This document shows, one piece after another, positions 23,864-25,159 of a DNA stretch of 25,159 nucleotides. Location of the stretch: contig DASSWW010000058.1 in the NCBI GenBank assembly GCA_035704495.1, positions 1 through 25,159 of the forward strand. The letters run 5' to 3'. Source of the DNA: UBA6022 sp035704495. GTDB lineage: Bacteria; Patescibacteriota; Saccharimonadia; Saccharimonadales; Saccharimonadaceae. Numbering within the stretch: the stretch's first letter is position 1; every line of letters begins with the position of its first letter. Position numbers and translations under genes: made by a program. The notes beneath the pieces are model-generated. The model did no database searches. It saw nothing but the letters and a program-made list of their open reading frames with translations, and was not told the DNA's origin.

Positions 23864-24318
23864 GTAGTGGCTAACGGTTGTGCCGAGGCAGCAACACCGA
23901 TAGCTAGGGCCACGACCACGGCATTTTTGATGATGTATTGCCCCTCAAGCGTTGGAACAAATGGTTGTTGCCACACTAACCCTGGCAATAGGGCGAGCGG
24001 TGAACACACGAGTATCATGTGGAACAAAAGTAAGGGAATAACTACACGCGTTATTTTAGGGAACAAAAATAAAATTCCAATAATACACTCAACAACTGAT
24101 AGCAGAATAAAAAGCGTATCAAAATGCTGCAATCCAATTGTTTTGGCAGTTAACGCTTCGGCCAGCGGGCTGGCGGGGCTGATCCCGAGCAATTTGATAA
24201 AACCAAACCAAAAAAAGATTAAAAAGATAGAAATGCGCGCGGTTGGAATAAAGATGCGTTTAAAAAACGTGATGATTTTTATATCAAGGTGGGAGTAGTC
24301 GATTTTTTTAGTTGCCAT
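23845..24318 (-). CDS. DoxX-like integral membrane protein
   Basis: The 157-residue protein has four hydrophobic segments: FIPTARISIFLIFFWFGFIKLL, FDTLFILLSVVECIIGILFLF, ITRVVIPLLLFHMILVCSPL and, after the loop EGQYIIKNA, VVVALAIGVA. The first helix plus WFGFIKLLGISPASPL and the YIIKNA motif fit the DoxX/YkgB-type family. In mycobacteria DoxX forms a membrane oxidoreductase complex with SodA, so its place next to sod is suggestive. ATG 24318 is used. The upstream ATG 24324 lies in the promoter region. The last residues are encoded inside the sod terminator. Confidence 0.75.
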   Translation of the reverse strand: MATKKIDYSHLDIKIITFFKRIFIPTARISIFLIFFWFGFIKLLGISPASPLAEALTAKTIGLQHFDTLFILLSVVECIIGILFLFPKITRVVIPLLLFHMILVCSPLALLPGLVWQQPFVPTLEGQYIIKNAVVVALAIGVAASAQPLATTKKRSA

Positions 24319-24325
24319 AAGCATT

Positions 24326-24334
24326 ATAATAGCA
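24326..24334 (-). promoter_or_regulatory. Extended -10 promoter of the DoxX-like gene
   Basis: On the minus strand TGc-TATTAT ends 7 nt before ATG 24318, placing the transcription start at the ATG. No ribosome binding site is present. Confidence 0.5.
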
Positions 24335-24390
24335 GAAAAGAGTCTATTGCAACGCCCGATAAGGAAAACATCGCTAGAGAGGGCTACTTA

Positions 24391-24538
24391 TGAGCAAACT
24401 CGACCGGATTATCGCTCGCAAGCTCGCTTTTTCGTTTGCTCATTCTACTGAAAGTAAACTTTCGCAGAATTTCGCTGCACTGCACGGCCCGGCGCCCTTC
24501 GGGCTAGCCGGTTCGAATCCGGATCGAGGTCCGGACCA
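24391..24538 (+). ncRNA. Candidate structured RNA with tRNA-like 3' end
   Basis: No protein gene is convincing between 24319 and 24572, but the DNA is densely self-complementary. Helix 1 is TGAGCAAAC (24391-24399) with GTTTGCTCA (24434-24442). Helix 2 is GAAAGT/ACTTTC (24450-24463) inside ATTCT/AGAAT. Helix 3 is CCGGC-GCCC/GGGC-(TA)-GCCGG (24489-24511). A T-arm-like hairpin CCGG-TTCGAAT-CCGG (24508-24522) has a canonical T loop but competes with helix 3 for 24508-24511. CCGGATT (24404-24410) can pair with GGTCCGG (24528-24534), followed by A and CCA. At about 135 nt it is no normal tRNA, and spacing from T arm to CCA is 4 nt too long. No clear promoter is seen. It could be a new RNA, a decayed tRNA or fortuitous structure. 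Confidence 0.35.
24398..24410 (+). repeat. 13-bp direct repeat of the tRNA-Asp 3' portion (distal copy)
   Basis: ACTCGACCGGATT is identical to 24579-24591 inside the tRNA-Asp gene (T stem/acceptor, complementary strand). The copies are 181 nt apart. A diverged inverted version lies at 24516-24530. Confidence 0.75.
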
Positions 24539-24575
24539 AGAAAATAGCTCACCATCTGGTGAGCTATTTTCTTGG
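24536..24575. terminator. Bidirectional terminator between the tRNA-like segment and tRNA-Asp
   Basis: An 18-bp perfect palindrome (24536-24553 with 24558-24575, loop ATCT) has a GC core AGCTCACC/GGTGAGCT flanked by AAGAAAAT and ATTTTCTT, so each strand gives a hairpin plus T-run. Each outer end is CCA on its own strand: that of tRNA-Asp on the minus strand and that of the tRNA-like segment on the plus strand. Confidence 0.85.
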
Positions 24576-24648
24576 CGGACTCGACCGGATTTGAACCGGC
24601 GATCTCCTCCGTGACAGGGAGGCGTGATAACCCCTTCACTACGAGTCC
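24573..24648 (-). tRNA. tRNA-Asp (anticodon GUC)
   Basis: It is a 76-nt cloverleaf. The acceptor GGACTCG pairs perfectly with CGAGTCC, discriminator G, encoded CCA. The anticodon stem is CCTCC/GGAGG with loop CTGTCAC (GTC, plus-strand 24613-24615). The T arm is GCCGG-TTCAAAT-CCGGT. The terminator palindrome begins within the CCA itself. Confidence 0.96.
24579..24591 (+). repeat. 13-bp direct repeat inside tRNA-Asp (proximal copy)
   Basis: ACTCGACCGGATT here is the complement of the tRNA-Asp T stem and acceptor; it is matched exactly at 24398-24410. Confidence 0.75.
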
Positions 24649-24670
24649 ACAAGGTCTTTCGACTTACAAC

Positions 24671-24699
24671 ATAATAGCAGTTTTTGGCCCCTGGCGCAA
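24671..24699 (-). promoter_or_regulatory. Promoter of tRNA-Asp
   Basis: On the minus strand TTGCGC (24699-24694), 17 nt and TGc-TATTAT (hexamer 24676-24671) predict a start near 24664, 16 nt before the tRNA. It is divergent from the tRNA-Thr promoter. Confidence 0.7.
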
Positions 24700-24712
24700 C
24701 AGATAGATGGCT

Positions 24713-24741
24713 TTTGTTTTGCCTAGTGCAAATGCTATAAT
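24713..24741 (+). promoter_or_regulatory. Promoter of tRNA-Thr
   Basis: The extended -10 TGc-TATAAT (hexamer 24736-24741) has the weak -35 TTTGTT (24713-24718) at 17 nt. The start is predicted near 24749, 10 nt before the tRNA. Confidence 0.65.
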
Positions 24742-24758
24742 AACTAGGATGCTACTGT

Positions 24759-24834
24759 GCCGCTGTAGCTCAGCTGGTAGAGCGGCGCTTTCGTAAAGCG
24801 TAGGTCTCCGGTTCAAATCCGGACAGCGGCTCCA
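24759..24834 (+). tRNA. tRNA-Thr (anticodon CGU)
   Basis: It is a 76-nt cloverleaf with encoded CCA. The acceptor GCCGCTG pairs with CAGCGGC, discriminator T. The anticodon stem is GCGCT/AGCGT with loop TTCGTAA (CGT at 24792-24794). The T arm is TCCGG-TTCAAAT-CCGGA. It reads ACG codons. Confidence 0.96.
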
Positions 24835-24896
24835 GGTGGATAGTGCCACTCAGTAGAATACAGCATTCTGTGCTGCCATACACGCAATAAATGATT

Positions 24897-25159
24897 ATGA
24901 AAACAAATCTTATTACTTCTCTCAAACTTATCCTCGCTGATCGCACCATGACGGTGCTATTGGCTGTGTTTGTTATTGCCTGTGTGATTTATTGTCTGTA
25001 TGTCGGGTTTTCGCTTCGTCCAAGCGACTTACAGGTGGCTGTACACTACACTGCCTTTGGTGAAACCAGCTTTTACCGCGAGAAATGGTATTATCTTTTA
25101 TCTTTTATCTTTTTCGGAATTATGCTGGCCGTCGTTCACAGCGCATTAGTTGTTAAACT
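24897..25159 (+). CDS. Membrane protein, 5' part only, runs off the window
   Basis: An open frame from ATG 24897 continues to the last base (87 complete codons). It encodes a short polar N terminus (MKTNLITSLKLILADRTM), a first transmembrane helix (TVLLAVFVIACVIYCLYVG), an extracytoplasmic loop with QVAVHYTAFGETSFYREKWY and a second helix (YLLSFIFFGIMLAVVHSALVV). In-frame ATGs at 24891 and 24894+3 make the exact start uncertain, and no ribosome site is visible. I do not recognise the family. The start lies 62 nt after tRNA-Thr. Confidence 0.7.
   Translation, partial: MKTNLITSLKLILADRTMTVLLAVFVIACVIYCLYVGFSLRPSDLQVAVHYTAFGETSFYREKWYYLLSFIFFGIMLAVVHSALVVK

Noticed and set aside
24404..24538. 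A complete tRNA with an intron on the plus strand
   Set aside because: The putative acceptor pairing needs two G-T pairs, the T arm has only four pairs, the spacing to CCA is four nucleotides too long, and no D arm or anticodon arm can be drawn.
24390..24614. 74-codon plus-strand frame starting with ATG 24390, with a weak AGAGGG upstream, and overlapping minus frames
   Set aside because: The frame runs through the terminator palindrome and the antisense of tRNA-Asp, ending in residues typical of spurious tRNA-derived ORFs (RPDLNRR). Kept only as a remote alternative to the structured RNA.
24664..24849. Minus-strand 61-codon frame over tRNA-Thr
   Set aside because: Its translation (PDLNRRPTLYESAALP) is the usual antisense artefact of a tRNA gene.

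Overview
The window looks like a piece of a small, streamlined genome from the Candidate Phyla Radiation, most likely a Saccharibacterium (TM7). This is inferred from gene content and protein style, not from an rRNA or database match. The support is a compact type IV pilus locus with no outer-membrane secretin, as expected for a monoderm; very short intergenic gaps; many genes whose ATG lies about 4-9 nt after a -10 box; and genomically encoded tRNA CCA ends. TGA is a normal stop (it ends pilM), so the UGA-to-glycine code of Gracilibacteria/SR1 does not apply.

Layout. 1-1307: translation genes efp (elongation factor P, with an arginine at the modification-loop tip) and a TlyA-type rRNA methyltransferase. 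1324-2403 (minus): YchF GTPase. 2579-4987: a large cell-wall/surface protein with signal peptide, Asp/His-rich low-complexity region, LAQTG sortase-like motif, membrane helix and an unusual acidic tail, closed by a 17-bp terminator hairpin. 5157-8112: a membrane-anchored small protein and a 792-residue secreted Cys-containing protein, directly upstream of the pilus genes. 8176-14959: pilM-pilN-pilO-small TM protein-pilB-pilT-pilC, one tight operon from a strong promoter. 15051-15500: the major pilin candidate, alone, with its own consensus-like promoter, long leader and terminator. 15582-16460: prepilin peptidase pilD. 16512-19760: four overlapping or abutting minor pilin genes in the classic fimU/pilV/pilW/pilX order. 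Together these encode the platform, extension and retraction motors, maturation protease, major pilin and priming tip complex of a retractable pilus.

19769-20683 (minus): a Xer-type tyrosine recombinase. 20755-21267: ndk. 21268-21541: terminator, a leader with three hairpins and tRNA-Arg(CCU). 21609-23805: a PH-domain membrane protein, a membrane-anchored parvulin-like foldase and Mn/Fe superoxide dismutase, probably co-transcribed. 23845-24318 (minus): a DoxX-like membrane protein, convergent with sod. 24319-24572: no convincing protein gene, but a heavily structured segment that ends in a T-arm-like hairpin plus CCA and abuts a bidirectional terminator shared with the convergent tRNA-Asp(GUC). 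Then come tRNA-Thr(CGU) and the start of a membrane protein that runs off the window.

The strongest candidates for something undescribed are the structured RNA/tRNA-like segment near 24.4-24.6 kb with its repeated tRNA-Asp fragments, the consistent leaderless-promoter architecture, and the two large surface proteins flanking the pilus operon.
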